Source of the DNA: Lolium rigidum
Taxonomy: Eukaryota > Streptophyta > Magnoliopsida > Poales > Poaceae
DNA length: 64,000 nucleotides
Assembly: GCF_022539505.1 (NCBI RefSeq)
Contig: NC_061513.1
Span: 174,746,017-174,810,016, forward strand
Direction: 5' to 3'
Shown: positions 22,083 through 33,869 of the stretch, one piece after another
Layout of the letters: every line of letters starts with the position of its first letter
Numbering within the stretch: position 1 is the stretch's first letter
Position numbers and translations under genes: made by a program
The notes under the pieces: model-generated
What the model was told of the DNA's origin: nothing
Databases searched by the model: none
What the model saw: the letters and a program-made list of their open reading frames with translations, nothing else

Positions 22083-23533
22083 CCTGATGTCGTGCACTGT
22101 CGCCAAGGGTACTCCTACACTAAAAGAAGTCCTAATACTACTTCTAGCGCCCTTTCTTTGGCTACTCCAGCTAATGAATCGCCGAGGGCCTCAAAGTAAT
22201 GAATCAGCGCTGAGGACTTGCTCCTCGGTTCCATGATTCATTGATTTGCAAAACATAGCATGTTTTAACTAGGTGTATATTGTGAAAGTACTCACACGTT
22301 TGGCAGGAAAAGAATGAAATTCGCCCCATCGGGCCAGCCAAACCCGGCGGCAGCCACCTGAGATGAAGGGCGGCAGGCTGGCAGCGACCGAGCGACGAGA
22401 GGACGCAGGGAATGTTGTGTTGGTTGTGATTGGTCGCTGGAGACAACATACACCAATCACCATGGGCCCCGGCGCGGCGACCATACCTCCATGGTTTTGG
22501 TTCGGGTTGGTTCGCGTCTGATTAGAGAAGGGATGAGCCGTGTTAGGCGGTGACAGCGTGTGGGCCCCGCTCACATGCAAACCTCTCTGCTATATGACGT
22601 GTACCGCGAAGCAGGGCCACCGGCCGGAAACCTTAAACCAACTCGCAATCCTTGTTATTATTCCCAATCATCATCGTCCTTCACCACCAACGGCAACATG
22701 CATTCTCTAGTTTCGCCTCCGCCCCAATCTTCCCTTTGTCAGGTGTGAACTGCTTGTCATTAAGTTCTTCGCTCTTTGCTGTTCTGCACTTGTGGATGTA
22801 TTCTGCGGGCTCGGCCAAGCACGAGATGACCGTTTAGAGCAACCAATTTCGGTGCCTCATAAACAACTCAGCTCGTTGACGAGCTTACACATGGCGTAAC
22901 AAACAGCTTGGACTAAACGCAACAGCTTCCACGATTCCGTGCGGGGTACCGATCGATGCAGTCTGCAAACGAGTTGAGCTTGAGTAATTAAACTAGGCTC
23001 ATTTCTACGCATACTAGAATTCAAGCAAGCTCGGATTGAGTCAAGTTATAACCTAGAATCAGTTAAGCACCCACTTTCCCACTCTCCTCCTCTAAAAGAA
23101 ATAGAGGTGACGGCTAGGGTGAAAACCGTAGTAGCCATCACCATCTGCCTTGCCCTCGCCGTCTACGACAGGAAATCGATGGGTCCCCGCGTCCTCTGCT
23201 AGCCGCTCCGGTGACGGTAGGAGGTGGAGGCCTTGGGTCTAAGCTCAGCGATGTAGAAGTGTCCCCAAAGTTAGAGTTTAGTCAACCGACATCGTCGTTA
23301 TGGTGGCTATGGCGGCGTTGTGCCGGACAAGAATAACATATACCCTCCTACTCGTCCACCTCGTCGACGCCGATCTCGCCGATGGCGTTGAGAAGGGTGG
23401 GATTTGTCTAGTCGACGCTTCCCTGGAGTGGTGGATCTCGTCCTTTCTACTTGTGTTATAGGCTTGGTGTTAGAAGATTCAGATCAATTCAAGGTTCAAT
23501 GGCGATGAATTTGGGACTAGGGCGTTGGTCCTT
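22083..23533. other. Intergenic, no gene seen
   Basis: No coding region is supported. The composition is mixed and several short frames have no recognisable motif. Parts may be old transposon sequence. Confidence 0.4.
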
Positions 23534-23966
23534 ACAACATCTCCACCGGTGAGGCCTATAATATGGCCGGCAACAGTGCCATAAGGAGCATATGGGGCGC
23601 GCCGGCAGCAGTACATGTGCTATGGAGAAGTGTGTTCCACACCGGTGACCCCTATACCACAGCTCCAATAGTACATACATGCAGTTAAAGAAAAGTAGGT
23701 GGGGGCAGAACAATTAGAAGAGAGGAGAATCTTTGGAGGGGCTATCACTGCATGTGGGCCGGTTAGCATCTTTTGAGCAGAAATTTGGTGTCAGCGCCCC
23801 CGATCGAAGCCCATTCGCATATGGATCCTTTGGGGCGCGCCGACGCTTTTATGGGGCTCCAGAACATGTCGACGCTTTTTGGGGAGCGCCGGTGCATGAG
23901 CTTTCTCTCACTAGGATCCCACTAGGGCTATTGGGAGCGCTATTGGGAGCGTCGGTGGAGATGCTC
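23534..23966. mobile_element. Tourist/Harbinger-like MITE
   Basis: This 433-bp element is flanked by TTA (23531-23533 and 23967-23969), with inverted termini caacatctccaccg and, reversed, gagcatctccaccg. The interior repeats ggggcgcgcc and ggagcgc motifs. It is non-coding. Confidence 0.8.
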
Positions 23967-23969
23967 TTA

Positions 23970-26460
23970 GGGCACGTGCACAAAGACATCTCGACCGTCA
24001 TCAACAACGTCAGGCCAGCTCCTGTAAGGCATCATCGACATCAACGCATCAGCGGCTCGCTCTAGTGGCAGTAGTGGTCTCTAGGTGGTCCGATGAGCTT
24101 AGTATAAATTCTATTATGTTTGAGGTGTTTTGTACTTCTTGTAACCTCATGGAATAGATTTGGATCTTTCCCACAAAAAAAGGTCTAGTTGTAAGAAATG
24201 CTTCATATATACTTGTCTTATTGTAACGATCGCGAGTAGATCTCAACCTAGGTTTGAGCCATGTAAAACAATTAAAACTCCAATGTTCAAAGACATTAAT
24301 TTTTCATCTATTTAGACCATAACAACATCATAACAAAACATTGTTAATTATTGTTCCAAACAAAATATTGATAACACAATAGGAACAAAATCTCATCAGC
24401 ATCAATCAAAATATCGACAATACGATACCACATAACATGTTTGTGCCTAAATTTTCCTAATATGTAATTGACCTTCTAAATTTTATTGCATACACAAGGA
24501 AGAAAAAACTCATCAACTTAATAAGGTGTAATAAGTTGTACTATTTCATTTAATAAATATGAGAATTATTTTATTTAACTATATGTACTATTTAGAGATA
24601 CCGAGCTATATCGAGGAAGCTAGTGTTAGCACAAAATAATTTCGTTTTCCAATCGAGCTGTGAAATACACTCATACTTGGCTTATTTCCTCTTGACTTGA
24701 TCTCAAGTCGAGCTAATTAAAAAGCGAACCGCTTGCTAGTCTCGAGCTTTTCTTGCCACTCTAGATGCAACCAAGCGTATGAGCCGCTAAACACTACTGG
24801 CAAGCAATGACGCTACTAGGAGCCCGCGGGCGACAACGTGGGGGCTGTCGTTCTGCCTAATAAAGGCGATGGTCCTAGGGTTCCTCTCGCGCCAAGACGG
24901 AGATATGCTTGATACTTGTCCTCCTTGACTGTCCGGAGTATCGAGTTTCGAAAGGCTCTGGCGACGAACTTTCTTGGGTGCCTCATGCCTAGAGATTGCT
25001 GGATCGAATGAGATTTAGTTGTGCGCATCCATATTTTTTTTTCTGACCGTTTAGTTCACGAGTGACTAATGAGCGGCGCGAAGCTCTGTTATTGTTGCCA
25101 TCATGAGACATGTCTTTTTCGTTTCATGGTGAAGTCAAAGACTAAGAATGGCACGTAAGCCAAGATTTGAAGACTAGTGATGGTGGTTCAAGTCTTTGCG
25201 ACCATGGGAAACTTACTTGGTGATTCGAGCTTCGTACCAGCGGCATGTAAGTCGGGGGGTGGGGGGAGGGGGGACATCACAGGTGAAGGTTCCAATTTTA
25301 TCTTTAGGGTGACTGGACTTAGTTGGTTGTGAGTGACAATGATCTTATTGAAAATATTGTTTTTAGAGCGGGGACATTATTCCGGATGAAAAGCTTAGAT
25401 ATATGATCGAGCAACAATAACAACAATAACGCTTGTGCAATGTTTTTTTAAAGACGTCACTTTTGGAAAACTTAGACTTCATGCGTTATTTTGTTGGTGT
25501 TTATGCTGTGCTAAGGGTCAGAAACGACCGAGGAGCTAGCCACCCCGTGTTTTAAGGCGGGACAGACAGGCTTAGAATGGGCTCAACGCGTCCAGGGACT
25601 ATAGCTATACTCTACTTACTCCATGACATTACCTGTGTCGTATAATGATCGGAACAGACGAACGAAACAGTCTGAAAAGCAGGTGTACCAAAGCGAAAAT
25701 CTCTAGAAAATATAGAATAGTCTCTGCTAGCCCGATTAGATGTACTGTATCATGCATGATTAGCCTTGCCGCTCGGCGAAAATGAAATTTATAATTGGAT
25801 AATGGTTTATCTCTTAGCTGTGCCTGTGCGTGGAAATAGTTGGATTAGAGACAGGAGGAGGAGGAAGAAGGGAAAACAAAGGGGCTAGCTTGGCTAGCTA
25901 GTTGTGGATTCCCACTAATCGCGTCGTCGTCGGAGACTCGGAGTGGATGGATGCTCTGCACGTTGCGACGGGGCCCTCACTACCCTGAACACAAGAACAC
26001 AGCCGATTTGTTTAGCATAACTTGGCGATTGACAAACCGCCAAATCTCTACAGATTTTGACCGATCCAGCAAGGCAGCCAGAATGACGCTCCCAAGTCTT
26101 CCTTCCCCTGGTTTTACTGACGCTAACTGGAGTCCAAATCGGTTGTTAAACAAGCGTGCAATGAAGCCAAATTCTCTGAACATTTGTTACTGAACTTACT
26201 GATGCTTCAATTCCTTAATCCAATTTCCGACTAAACTATAATGACCTTCAGCAGCAGCAGGTACCCGAACAGAACTGTCAATAATTCAAGTTTCTTCAGC
26301 CCAGCAAAAACACAAGCCACATTGATGATCAATCATCAGCTCAACGTCTTTTTTCCCCAGCCCAGCTGCCAGTTCGTCGTCAACAGGTCCATCACGCGGA
26401 CACGCAACGAACCATCCCGCCATCGCAGCCGTCCATTCCGCATTATTCTATTCCCGCGCC
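23970..26460. other. Intergenic, no gene seen
   Basis: A retroposon-like 3' end is suggested at about 24090-24181, where sequence ending gatctttcccac is followed by seven A. The rest is AT-rich spacer. A G-rich tract lies at 25254-25273. The last few hundred bases should contain the promoter and 5' UTR of the downstream extensin gene, but no clear TATA box was recognised. Confidence 0.45.
25254..25273 (+). other. G-rich tract, possible quadruplex
   Basis: Three runs of six G are separated by a single T and a single A. Split into four or more G3 tracts, this meets the usual quadruplex pattern. It is about 1.3 kb upstream of the extensin start, and no role is shown. Confidence 0.6.
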
Positions 26461-26565
26461 GTGATTTCCCCCTCCCCCCGCTCCCCCATATCAACCCATC
26501 CCCCAACCCCATGTTCCTCCACACAGACACACAGCCCACCGCGGGCTCTGCGTACACGAACAGCA

Positions 26566-28185
26566 ATGGCGATCACCAAGCCCCTCCTCTTCCTCGCGCT
26601 CCTCCTCGTCCCGCACCTCGCCGCCGCCGCCGCCATCAGCGGGACCAATGACCAGCAGCGCCGCCGCCTGCTCGAGAGCTACGCCGACGACGGCAGCGAC
26701 GTGTACGTGGACCCGTCCTACGAGTTCCGCAACCAGCACCTCCGCGACGCCTACGTGGCGTTGCAGGCCTGGAAGCGCGCCATCCTCTCCGACCCGCTCA
26801 ACGTCACCGGCTCCTGGTCCGGCCCCGACGTCTGCGCCTACTACGGTGTCTACTGCGCGCCGTCCGAGCACGACTCCTACGTCACCGTCGTCGCCGGCGT
26901 CGACCTCAACCACGCCGACCTGGCCGGCCACCTCCCCGAGGCGCTCGGCATGCTCGCCGACCTCGCCGTCTTCCACGTCAACTCCAACCGCTTCTGCGGC
27001 CTCGTCCCGGACTCCTTCCACCGGATGCGCCTCCTCCACGAGCTCGACCTCAGCAACAACCGCTTCGTCGGCGGCTTCCCGGACGTCGTGCTCCGCCTGC
27101 CCAGCCTCCGCTTCCTCGACCTCCGCTACAACGAGTTCGAGGGCCCCGTCCCCAGCGAGCTCTTCGACCGCCCGCTCGACGCCATCTTCATCAACTCCAA
27201 CCGCTTCCGCTTCAAGATCCCCGACAACGTCGGCAACTCCCCGGCCTCCGTCCTCGTCCTCGCCAACAACGACTTCGGCGGATGCCTCCCGGCCTCCGTC
27301 GCCAACATGTCCGGCACCCTCAACGAGATCATCCTCATGAACACGGGCCTCAAGTCCTGCGTCCCCGCCGAGCTCGGCATGCTCACCGAGCTCACCGTGC
27401 TCGACGTCAGCCACAACCAGCTCATGGGCGCCATCCCCGCCGAGCTCGCCAACCTCAAGAGCATCGAGCAGCTCGACCTCGGATACAACCGCCTCGTCGG
27501 CGACGTGCCGGAGGCCATCTGCCACCTGCCGCACCTCCAGAACTTCACCTACTCCTTCAACTACATCACGGGCGAGCCGCCGGTATGCCTGCACGTCAAG
27601 GCGTTGGACGACCGCCGGAACTGCATCCCCTACCGCCCCGACCAGAGGTCGCCCGACCAGTGCCACTTCTTCAAGGGCAACCATGTCAACTGCGACGCCT
27701 TCAGCTGCAAGAAGTTCGTGCTCCCGTCGCCGCCGCCACCCCCACCGTCTCCTCCTCCACCGTCACCCCCTCCACCATCCCCATCACCCCCGCCACCATC
27801 ACCCCCACCGCCATCTCCTCCACCGCCGGCCGCATCGCCCCCACCTCCGTACTACGAGGTCTCACCCGAGGAACGGTACCTCTCGCCGCCGCCTCCTCCC
27901 TACCAGGAGCCAACAACGCCGCCACACTACGACATCCCATCGCCGTCTTACCACGAGGTGCCACCCCCGGCGTACCACAACGACGCGCCACCTCCGCCCT
28001 ACTACGAAGTGTCACCGGAGGACCGGTACCACTCGCCACCGCCGCCAGCCTACCAAGAGGAGCCGACGACGCCTCCTCACTACGACCTGCCCAGCTACGA
28101 CTACTCGTCGCCTCCACCACCAACAACCATGTGGAAGCTGCCGGCATACGACTACTCGTCGCCGCCGCCACCGGCCACGCCATGA
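26566..28185 (+). CDS. Leucine-rich repeat extensin (LRX) protein
   Basis: LRX proteins are secreted and anchored in the cell wall. In known members the LRR domain binds RALF peptides and the extensin tail cross-links to wall polymers. This intronless gene encodes 539 residues. A signal peptide covers about residues 1-23 (MAITKPLLFLALLLVPHLAA). The LRX N-terminal region (about 45-105) includes LQAWKRAI and Cys residues. About ten LRRs follow (110-365; for example LLHELDLSNNRFVGGFP). A Cys-rich hinge lies at about 370-420 (CHFFKGNHVNCDAFSC). The tail from about 424 is an extensin domain with SPPPP motifs and a twice-repeated YYEVSPE-RY-SPPPP module. The frame is open upstream to 26461, but the signal peptide fixes the start at 26566. 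Whether it is a vegetative or pollen type cannot be told. Confidence 0.93.
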   Translation: MAITKPLLFLALLLVPHLAAAAAISGTNDQQRRRLLESYADDGSDVYVDPSYEFRNQHLRDAYVALQAWKRAILSDPLNVTGSWSGPDVCAYYGVYCAPSEHDSYVTVVAGVDLNHADLAGHLPEALGMLADLAVFHVNSNRFCGLVPDSFHRMRLLHELDLSNNRFVGGFPDVVLRLPSLRFLDLRYNEFEGPVPSELFDRPLDAIFINSNRFRFKIPDNVGNSPASVLVLANNDFGGCLPASVANMSGTLNEIILMNTGLKSCVPAELGMLTELTVLDVSHNQLMGAIPAELANLKSIEQLDLGYNRLVGDVPEAICHLPHLQNFTYSFNYITGEPPVCLHVKALDDRRNCIPYRPDQRSPDQCHFFKGNHVNCDAFSCKKFVLPSPPPPPPSPPPPSPPPPSPSPPPPSPPPPSPPPPAASPPPPYYEVSPEERYLSPPPPPYQEPTTPPHYDIPSPSYHEVPPPAYHNDAPPPPYYEVSPEDRYHSPPPPAYQEEPTTPPHYDLPSYDYSSPPPPTTMWKLPAYDYSSPPPPATP

Positions 28186-29328
28186 AGCTGATGATTCTTT
28201 CCGGGGAGGCTGATTTTTTCATACATTATGATCATCCACGCTTGGCGTGGTGAAGAAATGCCGTTACAATACAATCTTTTGTGTGTATCTTGTACACTTT
28301 TTTATTTTCTTTTTCTTTCTTCTCTTCTCACAATATTAATTTGTTCTTGTTTTTCCGTTGTGAATGAAATATAGAAGATCGACATGAACGTGTTCCATAC
28401 TACTCATTGTCAGTTCTTGACTGATTTATACACATTGAGATTCAGATAACTCTCTGCTAGTAGTAGTACCGTTTTATCGAGATGGTTATCCATCGTTGGC
28501 TGAACTATTCGCTCATGGAATTGGCTGTACTAGTGTATGCAAACGACATTATTAGGGGAATACCAACAACGGCAGCTAGCAGTTCAATTCAATCAACCAC
28601 CGCATGCTTCACTGGAAGCATGCACAGCTAAGATTCTGAAGGCAGGACTCCAAACCGTGTTTGAACACGGCGGACACCCGTCGCCGTCGTCATCACCTGA
28701 ACAAGTTGCCAACGCACCGTGACCACCACCACCACAACCTCAGAAAGAAAGTCAGCCAGAGCCAGCCGTAGATTGCAGCCGCAGCTAGCAGTAGCACGGC
28801 CGGGACCGCCGCCGTGTGCTGTCGAAAAAGTCGTCAGGCCGTGACGCGTTCGCCGCCTGGGAATGCTCGCCGGCAGGGCGCATCTCGGACGCTGGCTGGG
28901 ACGGATCGATGCCATTCTCTTTCCACGCACAGACAGCTTGAGTAGAGATCAGAATAATCCGAGCTCGTAACGTTTGCTTTGTTAATTCAGATAACTTAAC
29001 CGTGCTTCTTGACTTTACCCGCGTCTTGCGCTGGCGACATCGACTAAACAATCCCCTCCTGCACGAACGCCGACAGACGTGCGCGCACAGAACCTTCACA
29101 ACACCGACGTGCCCTCCGCCATGGAATGGAACAAACCATGTGTGCATTGCACGTACAACTGACAACTGAGAGAGGAATCGCCGTGCGGCCATTTTGCTAC
29201 ACGCCGGTGCGGCGGTGCCTTGCATTGCTCGCAGGCATGGCCGTTTGTCAGAGCTTTCCCCGGCACATCCTCTCCCGCAAAGACAGGAATCAGATTAGGT
29301 GACCGGACGAAGGTAGGAGAACAAGTGG
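28186..29328. other. LRX 3' UTR and spacer, no further gene seen
   Basis: An AATGAA-type polyadenylation signal occurs near 28363. Beyond that, short frames on both strands (for example 29225-28785, minus) show no recognised motif. Confidence 0.45.
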
Positions 29329-29336
29329 TTACCGCG

Positions 29337-29513
29337 CAGTGGCGGAGCCAGAACTTGAAGTATGTGTTGTCATTTGTAATCTGTGATGTCAAATACATGT
29401 GTTTTTATTTATTTTAATATATTTTATCATGATTTTATACTAGCATACAAAGAATTTGCTAAAAACCTGTGTGGTCAATTGACCACACAGGTCTCAATGT
29501 GGCTACGCCACTG
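29337..29513. mobile_element. hAT-type MITE
   Basis: This 177-bp element has ends cagtggcggagcca and, reversed, cagtggcgtagcca. It is flanked by the perfect 8-bp duplication ttaccgcg (29329-29336 and 29514-29521), as in hAT transposition. It contains an internal palindrome at 29466-29491 around tcaattga. It is non-coding. Confidence 0.92.
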
Positions 29514-30246
29514 TTACCGCGAGAGCCGGCGCGCGCATGTGCAGCTACCTATTCTAGTGCTGTTTGCTCTGACTTTATACGTAACACGCCGCGCGATTGT
29601 TGGGCGCGATGCTGATCTGGTCAGCTTTTCGATCGGGTACAACAGACTATTGCAGAGGATTGCCGATGTTTTACATGTGCGTAACGTTAAACTTCGGTAC
29701 CACGGTCTCCGTTCAAAGATAACAAGAAGGGAAATTTCTACTGTATCCGCTCGATTCGTCCTTGGGTTAATCCAGCAACATGCATTGCATTGCCCCATGT
29801 GGCCTCGGCGTACGGTCCTCATAAACTACCACTAATCTCTTCTCGCATTCTATATATTTATACAGAAGAAGACGATCATGGTTGTCAATCTTATTATTCC
29901 GTCTACTGAGACTTTCAGAGCGTATATATGCAGCAGAAATGCTCAGAGAGATGTCGTACACAAGAAAACTGTTTTAGCCACCTAGGACAGCTAATTTGGC
30001 AAGTGTATAAGTCATAGCATTTCCTTGCGAACAAGTTATGAATGGCGTTTGTAATTATAACTAGTGCTGATTCAAGTATGAAATAACAATCTAAAAACAA
30101 CAAATGTGACACAAATATGATTTCGACCGAGCGGTAAAGCCCCTCGGTGATGGTTTATCGGAAAAATAATCCGAAATGATCTCAAGGAGAAGTTTATAAA
30201 TTGTAGTTAAGGCTCGTCAATGGCATGATGGGTGTGCCATACCATA

Positions 30247-30483
30247 CCCCCTATGTCCGGAGTAACTATGCATTATGCGTTTAGTCAAAGCCAAACTTTG
30301 TATAATTTGACTAAGCGTACATCAACATTTGTGGTACCAAATACATATAATCTAAAATATATTTTATGATGTTTCTAATAATATTTCTTTCATATTGTGG
30401 ATATTGGTACTTTTTTTAGATGTTTAATCAAAGATTGCCAAGTTTAACTTTGACTAAACCCATAATGCAGGGGACCGAGGGAG
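30247..30483. mobile_element. Stowaway-like MITE
   Basis: The TA target duplication lies at 30245-30246 and 30484-30485. The left end ccccctatgtcc and the reversed right end ctccctcggtcc are followed on both sides by gcattatg-gtttagtcaaag. It is AT-rich and non-coding. Confidence 0.8.
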
Positions 30484-30485
30484 TA

Positions 30486-31139
30486 TTTCTAGTGTCCAAG
30501 ATATCTTTAGTTGGGTGTGTGTAAGTAAAATAGCTTGAAGAGTTAGGGCTTTTATTGCAGGAATTTGTAACATCCCAACATTTGGGTAGATTTAAGATTC
30601 TGTGCATTTCCATTCATGAATTGGAAAATGAGGGGAAAATTTTCGTGCTCAAAAGCAAACCTCAAATTGATTGAAATCTCTTTCGGCTGATGATTAGGGT
30701 TAGTGCATCAGTGGATTGCGATAGATTTTGATATGACCTTTGTTGATGTTATAGTCTTCGGGAGAGTAATTTGAGTTCAAATTCAAATGTGGACTTTGTT
30801 GTTCATCATTTGAACTAAAATTTAAATTTGAAAGTGAAATCGAATGTAACTTAACCCAAACATCACATATTGGAATTTAAGTTTGATTGAAACAAGCAAG
30901 CAATAACTCGCACAATTGTCAATAAGGGAAAAGAATATATTTATTGATCATTACACATATATACATTGTATTTACAAAAAGGAAATAAAGAGAAAGAATA
31001 TAATTACCATTACAAGTTTAAGAAAAGGAAAACAAACCTAAACTAAAATCTTGCAGATCTTTATGATCATCTTCACCATTTCTTGCTTATCTTGATCACC
31101 TGCAAAACAAAAAAGAAAGGAAATTACCAAATGGCAAGG
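30486..31139. other. Intergenic, no gene seen
   Basis: This is AT-rich spacer with no supported coding region or repeat boundary. Confidence 0.4.
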
Positions 31140-31388
31140 TTAAAATAAGACAAAAGTGGCCAGATATTTCCTTTTGCCGAGCTCATCCTCAAGGAGAGAT
31201 GCATCAGGATAACCATCCAATAGCCTAGCAAGCACACAACCCACACACATGCCTGTGTGGTTGTGTTGTCCACATGGTAAGGCAGTAGGGAACCATTGCT
31301 TGCAGCCCAAACACTGCATAGCACCACATCTTTCCATATCCATCGCCAGACCAAGAGCATCAAGAATGAGTTGGAGTTCTTCATCCAA
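31140..31388 (-). CDS. Small hypothetical Cys/His-rich ORF
   Basis: I do not recognise this 82-codon frame. It contains a spaced Cys/His cluster: C-x4-C-x2-C, then C-x2-H-x-H, then C-x2-C, within ERCGAMQCLGCKQWF and HNHTGMCVGC. This could bind zinc like a RING or B-box fold. The cluster is preceded by an acidic helix-like start (MDEELQLILDALGLAMD). It may be an exon of a larger minus-strand gene or pseudogene whose 5' part would lie toward 33060, where a GC-rich stretch occurs. No neighbours help with function. It could equally be transposon-derived. Confidence 0.35.
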   Translation of the reverse strand: MDEELQLILDALGLAMDMERCGAMQCLGCKQWFPTALPCGQHNHTGMCVGCVLARLLDGYPDASLLEDELGKRKYLATFVLF

Positions 31389-33869
31389 ACCACAAGATAG
31401 TTATTCGTAGTTAACCGGGAAATCAATATGGTTTCACCAAAACACAGCCAAAATTTTGAAACAAGAGCCATGGTGACATAGCTAAGCCAAGAGAATCAGG
31501 TTCAACTCGAGGAGGAGAAGAGCATCAAGGCAAGAAGCTTAACAAGGTCATCAACAACAAGCAAATCTATCACTAGAAGCTGGAGACAGATATACCAAAA
31601 TCATAGAATAGGCCACTAGGATTTATTACCTAAAAGCATTACATCATGCAATCCCAATACCTTATCAAACAGAAATTGATTGAGTAGTTTTTAACATCAC
31701 TTGGTTATTATTTAGAAATCACATGCAGCTTTAGCTTTAGCAAAGCATGTCCAACACATAACCTAGCTTTGTAATTTAAAAACAACAGCTATGCATCGTT
31801 TGAGCAAGGTACCAAAATGTAGTTTAACTACACAAGATTGGCACGATGATTACTAAATAAAGAGAAAGCCACCTACCAAATTCATGGAATCAAACCATCA
31901 GTTCTTCGATCAGTAAAACCCAAATGGTTCGTATCTGAGTCCATCTAACATATATTCAGCAAGAAGCAATGGCAACTAAGCTAAAATCGCCCACTATTAC
32001 TTCAAATTCATCAACCATATAGCCACATAAACATATCTTTGGACCCAGCCAGTATTTTCCTAAGACTATACCAACAAGTGGAGACCAAAAGAAAGCATGT
32101 GCATTACACAGTTTCCCATCACCGTATTTTTGTAGCCAAATTTAATTCAAATTTTCTCTACTTTCCTTCATTAATAATTTATTAAGGAAGAGAAGGTAGA
32201 AAATGTCCAAATCTTGTCTGACACAATAAGAGATCAATGACCACAATAGCAGAACAACTGCATGTAATAATAAAGTACAAGTATTACTAGCTAATAGCCA
32301 TCATTCTATCAAGGTACATCAAATAAATCAATGACAAGAAAACAAAGCAATAGGAAATTAGAAAGAACAAGATTGTATTCACAATAGTATTACAAGAGTG
32401 AGGCAAAGGAAATTATGTGCAAGTAGTGAACAATAATAAATAAATTAGGACGTCTTCCTAAATAATAAGAAGTTATTATCTATCAAAAAACCGAGGAGTG
32501 TAGTGTTAAAACGACAAGAATACATCAGGAAAATGTAAACATAGCTCATAAACTAGCAGATCAACACCTGTAGTAATTCCAAAAAAAATGGATAGCATCA
32601 CACAAACATCCAGAACCATCAGAGAACATAGCATAACTCATCAATTTGAGAAAGAGAGCAACGCAGAGATAGTGAAGCGACAACGAAAGGAGGAGAGCTC
32701 GACAACGCCCGGGGGCAACCACCGTTGCATGGTGAGGCAGAACTCACACGACCATGACACCTACGAAGAACCGTGGAAGGTGTCGATGAAACACTAGCGA
32801 CACCACCACAAGGAAGAACTCCATGAGCACCAGGAGGCAGCACAAAACCTAATTGAACCAAAGTGAGGTTCAGAGAAGTCAGATATGACACCACCCCAAA
32901 ACCCTGGGTTTCGATGGGTGTGCGCGAGTACGCGCCAGAGAGGGACACCAGATCGACACAGACCAATTGACGGAGTGGAGAACATTGTGTCGAACTTAAC
33001 CAATGGCGCCAACCAAAGGCCGGAGCAGCGCTGCTCTACGAGGCGACGCAGACGCCATCAGCATCGCGATAGAGGAATGGGAGATATTTAGAGAGGAGTA
33101 GGCGAGCAGCTCGGGTCGATGTCACAACCGAGTCGGTGGGTCCGACCTAACCCATTTAGATTGGTTTGACTGGTGGGACATATTTCCATTTTCATTTTTT
33201 TGAATTAATAATTATGAGAAAATACTTTACTGTTTTAAATTTATTTCACAACCTAGAAAAATTGGAGCAAAATACCATAAAATTCTAACAATTATTTCTT
33301 TAATAAAAATAACTAGAACTAGAGAAGATAGTGATTTTTGATGAACACTTTTATTACTTCCAATCATTTTGAAAGTGTTAAATTTCAAAATATTTTCCTT
33401 AATTACTTAAAATCTAAGAAAAATCTTAGGCAAATCAAAAGTATAACTTGAATTCAAAATTACAAATATAAAGTCAAATTAAGGTATTTAAATAAAATAA
33501 AAATAATTTAAATGAACTAAATACTCAAGAAATCATTATTAAATACCAATAATGGTATTTAATATTTAAAAACCCTAACAAAAGGGGTTAAGCACAGAAA
33601 GAAGATTAATGCATGGACTTAGTATGCAGAGTTGCATCATTTGAATCTTTGAACATGGTCTTACCAAAAATGATGCTCTCTTTTTTGAACCTAGTTTTCA
33701 GGCAAGTTCAACGCTTGCTCATGCCTTTGATTATTTTATAGAAAATGCTTCTAAATTACTATTCATATTATTCCTACATCAAAAAATAAAGTCTTACTAT
33801 TTTCGAGTATGAATATGACTACGTGATGGACGATGGAATCATGGTTTGAGTTGATGGTGGAGGTTCCAT
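31389..33869. other. AT-rich region, no gene resolved
   Basis: The region is mostly AT-rich. A GC-richer patch at about 32690-33110 could be a minus-strand first exon and promoter, with ATG candidates near 33062, but the frame closes quickly and no family is recognised. From 33180 to 33830 nothing is seen. Confidence 0.35.

Noticed and set aside
26491..27684. 397-codon open frame on the minus strand under the LRX gene
   Set aside because: It is a shadow caused by high-GC codon use in the real gene. It is rich in Val, Glu, Gly and Ala and has no domain.
27282..28253. Overlapping plus-strand frames in the LRX extensin region
   Set aside because: They arise from the CCA/CCG-rich repeats read in another frame. 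The LRX frame has signal peptide, LRRs and hinge.
30121..30165. tRNA-like stretch gatttcgaccgagcggtaaa
   Set aside because: No acceptor stem, anticodon arm or T-arm pairing could be drawn.
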